Shown: positions 9,319 to 16,469 of the stretch, one piece after another
Position numbering within the stretch: the stretch's first letter is position 1
How the letters are laid out: each line of letters begins with the position of its first letter
Assembly: GCF_004766055.1 (NCBI RefSeq)
Contig: NZ_SPQR01000001.1
Coordinates: 534,222-598,221 of the forward strand
DNA: 64,000 nt
DNA from: Desulfosporosinus sp. Sb-LF
Lineage (GTDB): Bacteria > Bacillota > Desulfitobacteriia > Desulfitobacteriales > Desulfitobacteriaceae
Direction: 5' to 3'
Made by a program: the position numbers and the translations under genes
Notes under the pieces: generated by a model
Database searches by the model: none
Told to the model about the DNA's origin: nothing
The model's input: only the letters and a program-made list of their open reading frames with translations

Positions 9319-10404
9319 ATGGATTATCTTCATTTAAAAGAAATAGAAAAGGGTTATTCCTCCTCCAACTCGGAGAATTTCTTCGAGCTGAACATTCCTG
9401 AATTAATCATTCAAGAGGGTGAGTTTTTCGCGCTATTAGGTCCTTCGGGCTGCGGTAAGACGACTCTACTTAAAGTGGTTGCTGGCTTGTTAAAGCTAGA
9501 TAGGGGAGAAGTCTTTCTTAGAGACCAATCTATCACCCAAGTCCCAGCTGAAAAAAGAGGCTTTGGGATGGTTTTTCAACAAGCGTTGCTTTTCCCTCAT
9601 ATGACAGTTGAGGCTAACGTGGCTTTTGGTCTAAAGATGAAAGGTGTCTCTAAAGCGCCACGGCTGGAAAAGGCTCGGGAGTTGCTCAAAGCAGTGGGAC
9701 TTTCCGGTTTTGAAGGTCGGTTTCCGCCAGAGTTAAGCGGAGGGCAGCAACAGCGTGTATCCTTGGCAAGGGCCCTTGTGACATGTCCAAAAGTGCTATT
9801 AATGGATGAACCTTTTAGTTCCCTTGATCCAGAATTACGAGACGAAATGCGGAATTTGGTAAAACGATTACAACAAGACTATAAGCAAACGACACTCTTC
9901 GTAACGCATGATGTTAATGAGGCATACATGTTAGCGGATAAGATCGGAATTATGAAGAAGGGTCGTCTTTTACAAATTGGTAAACCCCAGGAACTTTACG
10001 AAAACCCTTATAGCCCAGAAATTGCTTTGTTTTTAGGTGCTAAAAATGTCATCTGCGGTCAACTTTCCCAGGGGGTCTTTCAATCGGGCCTTTTTAAGCT
10101 GAAGATTGCAGGAACAGAGGAAATCTACAAACAATCAGGTTGGATCGTACTTCGATCAGAGACTTTGCAGCTAACCAATGAAAGGGTTAGAGATAAGTTC
10201 AGAGAAACAAATGAAGAAACAATGCTCACGGGCATCGTCAGTCAATGTCTTTTTTCCCAAGGTTATTATTATTTGACAATGCAAATAGCGTCTCAAGCTA
10301 TAAACGTTTGTTTCCCAGCTAATTTGAGCTCAAGGCCACGTTTAGGTGAAACTTTTGAGTTAACCTATGATCCACGTTCTATACATTTTATTCCCGAACA
10401 TTAA
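9319..10404 (+). CDS. ABC transporter ATP-binding protein, YnjD-like
   Basis: Nucleotide-binding subunit of the importer, 361 residues. Walker A is GPSGCGKTT, the Q-loop region FGMVFQQALLFPHMT, the ABC signature LSGGQQQRVSLARAL, Walker B LLMDEPFSSLDP, and the switch His lies in FVTHDVNEAY. The last ~110 residues form a TOBE-like regulatory extension, as in PotA/FbpC-type ATPases. The ATG at 9319 is preceded by AAGGAG. A 93-nt gap separates it from the permease, but no terminator is visible there. Confidence 0.92.
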   Translation: MDYLHLKEIEKGYSSSNSENFFELNIPELIIQEGEFFALLGPSGCGKTTLLKVVAGLLKLDRGEVFLRDQSITQVPAEKRGFGMVFQQALLFPHMTVEANVAFGLKMKGVSKAPRLEKARELLKAVGLSGFEGRFPPELSGGQQQRVSLARALVTCPKVLLMDEPFSSLDPELRDEMRNLVKRLQQDYKQTTLFVTHDVNEAYMLADKIGIMKKGRLLQIGKPQELYENPYSPEIALFLGAKNVICGQLSQGVFQSGLFKLKIAGTEEIYKQSGWIVLRSETLQLTNERVRDKFRETNEETMLTGIVSQCLFSQGYYYLTMQIASQAINVCFPANLSSRPRLGETFELTYDPRSIHFIPEH

Positions 10405-10422
10405 ATTAAAAAGGAGAGCGTT

Positions 10423-11004
10423 ATGCTTGATACACACGCCAGAAAATATATCCAACCGTTGATTGATTGGACAGCAGATTTTCTTGATCGTTTCAATATT
10501 ACGGCCAATCAGGTGACTAAAGCGGCTTTTGTGATGGGGATCTTTTCAGGAGTCGCCATACTGTTTAATCAACCAGTATTAGCAGTTGCTTTGCTTTGGT
10601 TCTCTGGCTTTTTAGATGCAGTCGATGGATCAATTGCCCGAAAACACAACGCTGCTAGCTCTTGGGGAACCTTGATGGACATTACGTTTGATAGACTTGT
10701 CGAACTTTCGGTAATCCTTGGGCTAGCTTGGCGCTATCCTGGAGTTCAGTTTTTACTACTTCTCTTAACTGCGGGAATCATTTTTTCGATGACGGTTTTT
10801 TTAACCGTGGGTGTCTTGACTGAGAAAAAGGGTATAAAATCATTTTACTACCAGGCGGGACTTGCAGAGCGTACAGAAGGATTTATATTTCTTTCGTTAA
10901 TGTCGTTATTACCCGGATGGATACACGTGGTTACAGGTCTCTTCATGGCTGCTGTAACATTCACTGCAATACAAAGACTGTGGGAAGCGAAAAGGATATT
11001 ATAG
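10423..11004 (+). CDS. CDP-alcohol phosphatidyltransferase family protein, YnjF-like
   Basis: Membrane enzyme of 193 residues that would transfer a phosphatidyl group from a CDP-activated lipid to an alcohol. The family signature D-x2-D-G-x2-A-R-x8-G-x3-D-x3-D is complete (D65, D68-G69, A72-R73, G82, D86, D90), so it should be active. Several hydrophobic helices follow. Its position right behind the ABC ATPase matches ynjF in the E. coli ynj operon. The acceptor alcohol cannot be read. AAAGGAGAG precedes the ATG. Confidence 0.88.
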   Translation: MLDTHARKYIQPLIDWTADFLDRFNITANQVTKAAFVMGIFSGVAILFNQPVLAVALLWFSGFLDAVDGSIARKHNAASSWGTLMDITFDRLVELSVILGLAWRYPGVQFLLLLLTAGIIFSMTVFLTVGVLTEKKGIKSFYYQAGLAERTEGFIFLSLMSLLPGWIHVVTGLFMAAVTFTAIQRLWEAKRIL

Positions 11005-11044
11005 CCCATGGGTAACATTTCTAAATGCATAATTAATTTATTAT

Positions 11045-11073
11045 TTGAATAGATAAGTTATAAGTTATATAAT
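11045..11073 (+). promoter_or_regulatory. Internal SigA-type promoter
   Basis: TTGAAT (11045-11050), 17-bp spacer, TATAAT (11068-11073), about 45 bp before the VTT-domain gene. It suggests that the second half of the cluster can be transcribed independently of the transporter genes. Confidence 0.65.
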
Positions 11074-11116
11074 AACTGTGTTATGAATGATACCTAGGAC
11101 TTAAGGAGGTGAACAA

Positions 11117-11821
11117 TTGTCAATAGATAAGAAAAAAATCACAGCGGTAATCATCGTGGCCTTTTTGTTAATCTTCATTGTATTGTACCTATTAGTACCG
11201 TCGATAGCAGAACAACTGAATAAGTCATTTAATCTTCTTGCGCGTGCCGACATCAATGGAATGAGAACTTACTTAAGGGGTTTTGGTATCTGGGCCCCCA
11301 TTGTTTCTATGGCTCTCATGGTTTTTCAGTCTCTAGCCGCTCCTTTACCAGCATTTGTGATAACCTTCGCGAATGCCTGGATCTTCGGTTGGGTTATGGG
11401 AGCTGTATACTCCTGGACTGGAGCAATGATTGGGGCTTCCCTCTGTTACATCATTGCTAAAGCGTTCGGTCGACCTGTTATTGAGAAAATGGTTGGCAAA
11501 AAGAGTTTGGAAACAACGGACAGCTTTTTCAAAAAGTATGGCAAGCATTCCGTTATGATTGCCCGATTATTACCCATCGTCCCTTTTGATATTATCTCTT
11601 ACGCTGCGGGCTTAACGACTATGGGTTTTTGGGAATTTTTCTGGGCCACCGGCCTAGGACAATTGCCTGCGACCATCGTCTATTCCTGGCTTGGAGAGAA
11701 TATGTCTCCAACTGCCAAATATACCCTCTGGGCTCTTTGTGGTTTTATCATACTCTTGGTTGTCAGTCTAGCCATCAAGAAAAGGTTTGATCAAAGGCTC
11801 GCTGGTGATAGTAATGCTTAA
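11117..11821 (+). CDS. TVP38/TMEM64 (VTT/SNARE-associated) membrane protein, YdjX/YdjZ-like
   Basis: Polytopic membrane protein of 234 residues in the family related to DedA and eukaryotic TMEM41/VMP1, members of which have been linked to lipid scrambling. Family features are the re-entrant segment FQSLAAPLPAFVITFANAWIFGWVMGAVYSW with G-rich turn, and the ARLLPIVPFDIISYAAG motif. The TTG start is chosen because AAGGAGGTG lies 5-6 nt upstream. In E. coli the paralogues ydjX and ydjZ are in the same operon as the ynj genes, as here. The next gene starts inside its last codons. Confidence 0.88.
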   Translation: MSIDKKKITAVIIVAFLLIFIVLYLLVPSIAEQLNKSFNLLARADINGMRTYLRGFGIWAPIVSMALMVFQSLAAPLPAFVITFANAWIFGWVMGAVYSWTGAMIGASLCYIIAKAFGRPVIEKMVGKKSLETTDSFFKKYGKHSVMIARLLPIVPFDIISYAAGLTTMGFWEFFWATGLGQLPATIVYSWLGENMSPTAKYTLWALCGFIILLVVSLAIKKRFDQRLAGDSNA

Positions 11822-12839
11822 CAAAAATCTAAAGTTGCTGCTTAGAATACTATTCTCCTTGATTCTTATAGGTTGGTTCATCAAGGCTATTGATTGGTCT
11901 CAAATTATCGTTATGCTCGTCGGGATAAAACTAAAATGGTTGGTCGTGGCTATAGTGTGGATCGTTTTAGCAATGGTTGTCAGTACCGTTAAGTGGCAAG
12001 TCATTACTAAAGCTCAAGGACTTAAAGTAAGTTTTAGCGAGCTGTGGAGAGCCTATTGGGTAGGGATATTTTTTAATAATTTCCTTCCTTCAAGCATTGG
12101 AGGAGATGCTCTGCGTATCCTTTGGGTAGCAAAGCTCAGTGGAGACTCACCTGGTGCAACCTCTTCCGTGGTCATTGAGAGGATTTTAGCGACGACAGGA
12201 TTAGCCGTTTTAGGCCTCTTTGGTTGTATGCTTGTCGACAATCCTGATCAGAGACTAATTACTCTATTTTGCTTTCTCATTATTCTTACCCTTGCCTTAT
12301 TAGCTTTGATCATGAGCGGGAGAGTTCCAAAATTTATACTGGTAAGCCAAAATAAAGTTTTTGTATTCCTAGTTGGAATGATTAGGCACGGGTTACGAGT
12401 TAAAGAACATCCTCTTTCCATCTTCAAAGCGTTTGTATGGTCGGTAATTTTTCAAATCTGCATCGTTGGAACGAATCACGCCTTATTTCAGGGTCTTTCG
12501 TTAAACATGGTCGATGTATTTAAGTCAATCTATGTTATACCTGCAACCTCAGTAGCATCAATGTTGCCTTTAGGAATCAATGGTTACGGCCTAAGAGAGG
12601 GAGCGTATGTTATGTTATTAACCCCTTTCGGAGTGCCAAAGGCTGGAGCTTTCAGTAGTTCTGTACTATTTGCCTTCTTAGTTAGCATTTGCAGCCTTTG
12701 GGGTGGTTGGATATGGTTGTTTTGGCGAAAAAAAGCAGCTTTTCAAATTCAAAAGGAAAAGAAATGTTTACTAAAGAAATCTGCATTAATGAGGGGAGAA
12801 TTTAATACAAATGAAATTAATAACAAACAGAGTAGCTAA
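11814..12839 (+). CDS. Lysylphosphatidylglycerol synthase-type transmembrane protein (UPF0104/YbhN family)
   Basis: About 341 residues with roughly eight transmembrane helices and no catalytic domain. Family marks are FFNNFLPSSIGGDALR near residue 80-95 and LGINGYGLREG near 255, as in the flippase half of MprF and in glycosyltransferase-associated UPF0104 proteins. A lipid-translocation role is inferred. The ATG at 11814 overlaps the upstream stop codon; GTG 11805 and TTG 11787 are alternatives. The 3' end overlaps the YdjY-like gene. It has no counterpart in the E. coli operon that I recall. Confidence 0.82.
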   Translation: MLNKNLKLLLRILFSLILIGWFIKAIDWSQIIVMLVGIKLKWLVVAIVWIVLAMVVSTVKWQVITKAQGLKVSFSELWRAYWVGIFFNNFLPSSIGGDALRILWVAKLSGDSPGATSSVVIERILATTGLAVLGLFGCMLVDNPDQRLITLFCFLIILTLALLALIMSGRVPKFILVSQNKVFVFLVGMIRHGLRVKEHPLSIFKAFVWSVIFQICIVGTNHALFQGLSLNMVDVFKSIYVIPATSVASMLPLGINGYGLREGAYVMLLTPFGVPKAGAFSSSVLFAFLVSICSLWGGWIWLFWRKKAAFQIQKEKKCLLKKSALMRGEFNTNEINNKQSS

Positions 12840-13515
12840 AATGAGTAAGGTTTTATTATCAGCAGCACTAACAGTGGCAATTGCTGTCTCTCTCACAGGA
12901 TGTAGTTCAAATGAACCTGCAAAAAGTTCTGGAACAACGTCTGCACCTGTGGCCAGCTCCGAGAAGGCCGTGAGTCAAACTAATCCAATCATTATTGATA
13001 AAGTGGCCAAAACTGTAAAAGTTTACACTGAAGTCAACGGAAAATACTTCGTAGAACCCACACGTCACGGTGTCGTTTTCAAAGATGGTTCCAACGGCTC
13101 TAAGTCTGTGCTGAAAGCTTGGGGAAATCAAAACGACTTTTATAACGCCTTAACAACCATCGGTGCAAAACCTGGCAACAATTTAAAATTGGATTCCGTG
13201 GGAGTGGCTGTCGAAGGCGATCCTCTTGATGTGTCGATCACTTGGGACGGAGCGGGGAAAGAACTTCCGTTTGGAGATGCAATTCTTGATTCCACGAAAA
13301 AGAACTTCGATTTCCGGTTTGGCGGTAACCAAGAAAATGCCAAGGCTAAAAACACCGGATGTATTCTATGCTTAGATAGCTGTCCGGTAGGGATTACAAG
13401 TAACGCTGCTCATCCAACGAAGGATTTTGATAACAAAATCGCTGAATTTAAAGGAAACAACAAGGTACTTCCAGCAGATGGAACTCCCGTCGTTGTCACA
13501 TTTAAGCTTAAATAG
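12811..13515 (+). CDS. YdjY-domain lipoprotein with a CxxCxxxCP motif
   Basis: A 234-residue exported protein. The signal peptide ends in SLTGC, a lipobox, and is followed by a Ser/Ala-rich linker. The folded part starts at NPIIIDKVAKTVKVYTEVNG and includes EPTRHGVVFKDG. Near the end CILCLDSCPVG supplies a C-x2-C-x3-C-P motif that resembles half of a ferredoxin site but cannot alone build a 4Fe-4S cluster of the classical type. I recognise it as the YdjY family, whose gene lies between ydjX and ydjZ in E. coli. An alternative start is the ATG at 12841. Function unknown. Confidence 0.75.
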   Translation: MKLITNRVAKMSKVLLSAALTVAIAVSLTGCSSNEPAKSSGTTSAPVASSEKAVSQTNPIIIDKVAKTVKVYTEVNGKYFVEPTRHGVVFKDGSNGSKSVLKAWGNQNDFYNALTTIGAKPGNNLKLDSVGVAVEGDPLDVSITWDGAGKELPFGDAILDSTKKNFDFRFGGNQENAKAKNTGCILCLDSCPVGITSNAAHPTKDFDNKIAEFKGNNKVLPADGTPVVVTFKLK

Positions 13516-13531
13516 GTGAGTGATAGAAACT

Positions 13532-13963
13532 ATGAATTCTAGACCAAAGAGATGGTTAAACGTCGTTTACTCTGGATTGGTAGGATTTAATTTCGGGTTT
13601 GTTGTAGCACTCTTGCTTGCTCAATGGACTTGGCTGGAGCTTAGGTTTAATACAGGTTTGGCAATTCTGGTAGGAGCAGTGATAGGATTAGGCATAGGCT
13701 TTTTTCGAGAAGTTAAGCATCCTTTAGCGGTGACTGGTATTTCCTTAATGGCTGCCCTTATCCCTGCATTAATAATCACCGATGCCGAACTACCCTCCTT
13801 ACTAATCCTAACTGGATACACGATCAGAGAAGGGTTATTAATGCCTGATTTATCGATGCAAGTCGCTAATATTGCGTTTAGCCTTACGATTTTATGTACT
13901 ATTTTAGTTTCTTTTTTCCTCAATCGTAACAGAGCGCTTCGTCCGCGTGAAAATCAGTATTAG
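13532..13963 (+). CDS. Small polytopic membrane protein, unknown function
   Basis: About 143 residues from the ATG at 13532, which has AGGTGAG 11 nt upstream; the GTG at 13520 is too close to that site. Four hydrophobic stretches are visible: LVGFNFGFVVALLLAQW, a glycine-rich GLAILVGAVIGLGIGFF, MAALIPALIITDA and an additional C-terminal helix. I recognise no family. It is translationally packed between the YdjY-like lipoprotein and the C_GCAxxG_C_C protein, so it probably belongs to the same membrane complex or pathway. Confidence 0.7.
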   Translation: MNSRPKRWLNVVYSGLVGFNFGFVVALLLAQWTWLELRFNTGLAILVGAVIGLGIGFFREVKHPLAVTGISLMAALIPALIITDAELPSLLILTGYTIREGLLMPDLSMQVANIAFSLTILCTILVSFFLNRNRALRPRENQY

Positions 13964-13982
13964 GCGATTGGAGGAGTGGGCC

Positions 13983-14435
13983 TTGCAAGAATTAATAACA
14001 CTTAAATTACGAGCACCTGAAATTGCTAAAGATGCCATGCAGCGTGGGCTGAACTGTTGTGAATCCGTTCTAACTGCTGCTAATGAAGTGTGGAAGCTTA
14101 ATCTAAGCAAAGACATGTTTTTTGCCGCTAGCCTATTTAAAGAGGGGATGGGCAGTGGCTGTACCTGCGGTGCACTTGTTGGCATTGTCATGGCCTCTGG
14201 AATTATTCGAGAAAGATATGGCTTGAAAGAGGATCAAGATCTTGCTAAGCGTCTACACTCAGGTTTTAAACAAGAGTACAAGTCTTCCTGTTGTGCTGTA
14301 CTACGTAAAAAACAATCATTTTTAGCTCGTATCAGCCAAAAAGGTTGCATCCACATAACCGAAGGTGCGGTAGCCATACTGGTTAAAGAGTGGGATCACT
14401 TACATTCACAAACTTTAGAAGAAAAATCCTTGTAA
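13983..14435 (+). CDS. C_GCAxxG_C_C family redox-type protein
   Basis: About 150 residues. The TTG at 13983 is taken as start because GGAGGAG lies 6 nt upstream; the longer frame from 13947 has none. The family signature is present: NCCESVL near residue 24, GSGCTCGALVG near 60, then SSCCAVLRK and KGCIH. These conserved cysteines are thought to bind a redox cofactor or metal. Members often sit next to redox enzymes or transporters in anaerobes. It is the last gene of the cluster. AN inverted repeat with the features of a terminator follows about 150 nt later. Confidence 0.8.
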   Translation: MQELITLKLRAPEIAKDAMQRGLNCCESVLTAANEVWKLNLSKDMFFAASLFKEGMGSGCTCGALVGIVMASGIIRERYGLKEDQDLAKRLHSGFKQEYKSSCCAVLRKKQSFLARISQKGCIHITEGAVAILVKEWDHLHSQTLEEKSL

Positions 14436-14461
14436 AAAATATTTACAAAAGACATTATTAA

Positions 14462-14569
14462 CCAATACTCACAAAACATTGTTATGTTAAAGTACTGCCC
14501 TTATTAGATGAGTGGAAGGTTCGTAAGACTCACGAAGAGTTTATTGAAGAATTAGACCTATCGCTGTAA
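14462..14569 (+). pseudogene. Possible C-terminal remnant of an unidentified gene
   Basis: A 35-codon open stretch without a start codon ends at TAA 14567-14569 and reads as a plausible helical tail (LPLLDEWKVRKTHEEFIEEL). No family recognised. The rest of 14436-14903 holds the terminator at 14588-14637 and, at about 14735-14886, another startless stretch (EKLSNEGQRFLAWYLRNTRQ) that may be a second relic. Confidence 0.3.
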
Positions 14570-14587
14570 AAGAAACTTTGTGGTAAA

Positions 14588-14637
14588 GAAACTCATATAT
14601 AAATCCCCTCCTACGAGGGGATTTATATATGAGTTTC
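14588..14637. terminator. Long perfect inverted repeat, probable terminator
   Basis: A 23-bp perfect stem (14588-14610 with 14615-14637) around a 4-nt loop CTAC, followed by TCTTTCTTT on the plus strand. It lies after the plus-strand cluster and downstream of the minus-strand M50-like gene. Confidence 0.65.
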
Positions 14638-14903
14638 TCTTTCTTTCGCTGGAAGTTGTATGAATCTCTCTCGTACAAAATTACTAGGGAGGAAATAGGG
14701 GTGTATGAACAAATTAAAATGAAATTAAGCAGGATTATTATGTGAAAAACTTTCCAATGAAGGTCAGCGTTTTTTAGCTTGGTATTTAAGGAATACCCGT
14801 CAATTTGATGAAAAAAAGACTGGTTCTGAAAATAGTTATAATTTGTGCGCAACGGGCATTTCGTATTTAAAAGTAAATAGTAGGTAGTAAGGAGTTAGTC
14901 GTC

Positions 14904-15665
14904 TTATCTAGTCTTAATCTTAAAGAGAGTGAAACTAACTGCTAAGGTCAATAAGGAGAAAAGCAAGGCAATCGACGATAAAGAAATAATGTAAATGTTA
15001 TATCGCGTCACGACTGAGAAGTATTTAATAAGATTCAAATGAATGGAATTTACAATCATCGTTATAAAGAATAGGGTAATAAAAAGCGTGATAAGACCTT
15101 CAGCAGCCCCCTTCAAATCAGCGGCACTTAAAACCATATGCGAAGAAATTCCTATCGCGATTATTAGGAAGAGCCAAAAATACGGATTTACCAAATTTCT
15201 TAATGTAAAGATACTGCCTATTAGATTCAAATTAGCATGAAATAGCTTTTCTAGGAAAAGCGTATTTAGAGATTGGATATTTATTTCCGAGCTTAAGGAG
15301 GTTTGCAATACTTTGAATGAATCAGGTAATAAACAGTAAAGGCTTAATAATAAGGCTCCAATACCACTTAAAATAGGCGCAATACCAATAAAAAAATTAC
15401 CGATGTTTTGATAGATACTTTCTTTGTTATATGAGTGTGTTACATAACCAAGTCTTTGGTCGGTAGGGTGAAGGCTAAATAAGCGAATGTCCGTAATCTG
15501 ATGCTTAAAGACTAGACACATTAACGCGTGGCCTAGCTCATGGACGGGTGTTCCAATCCAAGAGGTAGCCAGGATACCCTTGTAGCCAAATGCCGAGAAA
15601 AGATATTTGTTGGAGGCTTTCTGGATTATACCAAAGATGAACCCTATGAGGATTAAGAGTCCCAC
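14904..15665 (-). CDS. M50-like (site-2-protease type) membrane metalloprotease homologue
   Basis: A 253-residue membrane protein with about six hydrophobic segments. HELGH lies near residue 43 in IGTPVHELGHALMCLVF, the zinc-binding motif of the family, inside a membrane-associated helix. A second conserved region is NFFIGIAPILSG. No PDZ or CBS domain is present. The GTG at 15665 has no ribosome site; the frame is open upstream to about residue -20 without a canonical start, so the true start is unclear and may be non-canonical. It stands alone, next to uninformative DNA. Substrate unknown. Confidence 0.7.
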   Translation of the reverse strand: MGLLILIGFIFGIIQKASNKYLFSAFGYKGILATSWIGTPVHELGHALMCLVFKHQITDIRLFSLHPTDQRLGYVTHSYNKESIYQNIGNFFIGIAPILSGIGALLLSLYCLLPDSFKVLQTSLSSEINIQSLNTLFLEKLFHANLNLIGSIFTLRNLVNPYFWLFLIIAIGISSHMVLSAADLKGAAEGLITLFITLFFITMIVNSIHLNLIKYFSVVTRYNIYIISLSSIALLFSLLTLAVSFTLFKIKTR

Positions 15666-16469
15666 AAAACATATAAGTTCTATCAGGCTGAATTTTAGTA
15701 CTTGTAGAAAAAACTGTTGTATTACTTATACACTCCAATCTTTCAATATATTTCGGTTAAAGCTGAATATTAAGATTAAATCTCTAAAAATCATAAGATA
15801 TGAGCTCGTTTTCATTTTTAGGAGCTATGGCAAGGCAGAAGGAGACGGTGAATGAGACAAGCCATATTATATACTTTAAACATGGGTTTCTCATCATTAT
15901 TATTATACGATGAGAATGCATATTTACAAATAAAGTCCAGATATAATAAACCTGGCAAAAGGAATTATTATATTGACAAGACGTAATACAGAAACAAATG
16001 ATGCTTAAAAGACACAACCTCTTTAGTTCGAGGTGTGTACAGTCAAGAATGTTATGGAAGATATGGAGACTTGTCATGGACTGGAGAATTTGGTTTGCAC
16101 CACCCATTGTAACGAACGGAAGCGAATTCATCATGGGTGTATACCAGCACAATGACTTATAAAGGCAATGATAAGCCGTAGTTAGGTAATTAAGGAAGGA
16201 GGACCATTTGCTACACCAGATAAACATAAAAGCAGGAGCAGACGTGCTCCTGCTTTTATGTATTAATTTAAAGAAAGAATAGATTATCGATATGAGATCC
16301 ATTGAACACAGAACGTCCGAGGGATTTGTTGTATTGTAATTCAAAATAAATTCCTGCTTTTAGCGACTAGAATAATCGAGTTATTAGCACAATGTGACAA
16401 ATTCCTTCTATTACTGGATGTACAATTGAAACGGTGTGATGTATATCTTGTCAAAAGGAGGTAGATATT
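15666..16469. other. 800-nt non-coding stretch with one strong hairpin
   Basis: A perfect 16-bp inverted repeat at 16225-16240/16245-16260 (loop GACG), flanked by A and T runs, looks like a terminator usable on either strand. A minus-strand open frame overlaps it (15784-16344), but its composition (Cys/Ile/Ser-rich, no domain) and the hairpin inside it argue against a gene. The last 30 nt carry the ribosome site of the sensor kinase. Nothing else recognised. Confidence 0.5.

Noticed and set aside
15784..16344. 186-codon minus-strand open frame
   Set aside because: Cys/Ile/Ser-rich translation with no domain, no good ribosome site, and a terminator-type hairpin (16225-16260) lies inside it.
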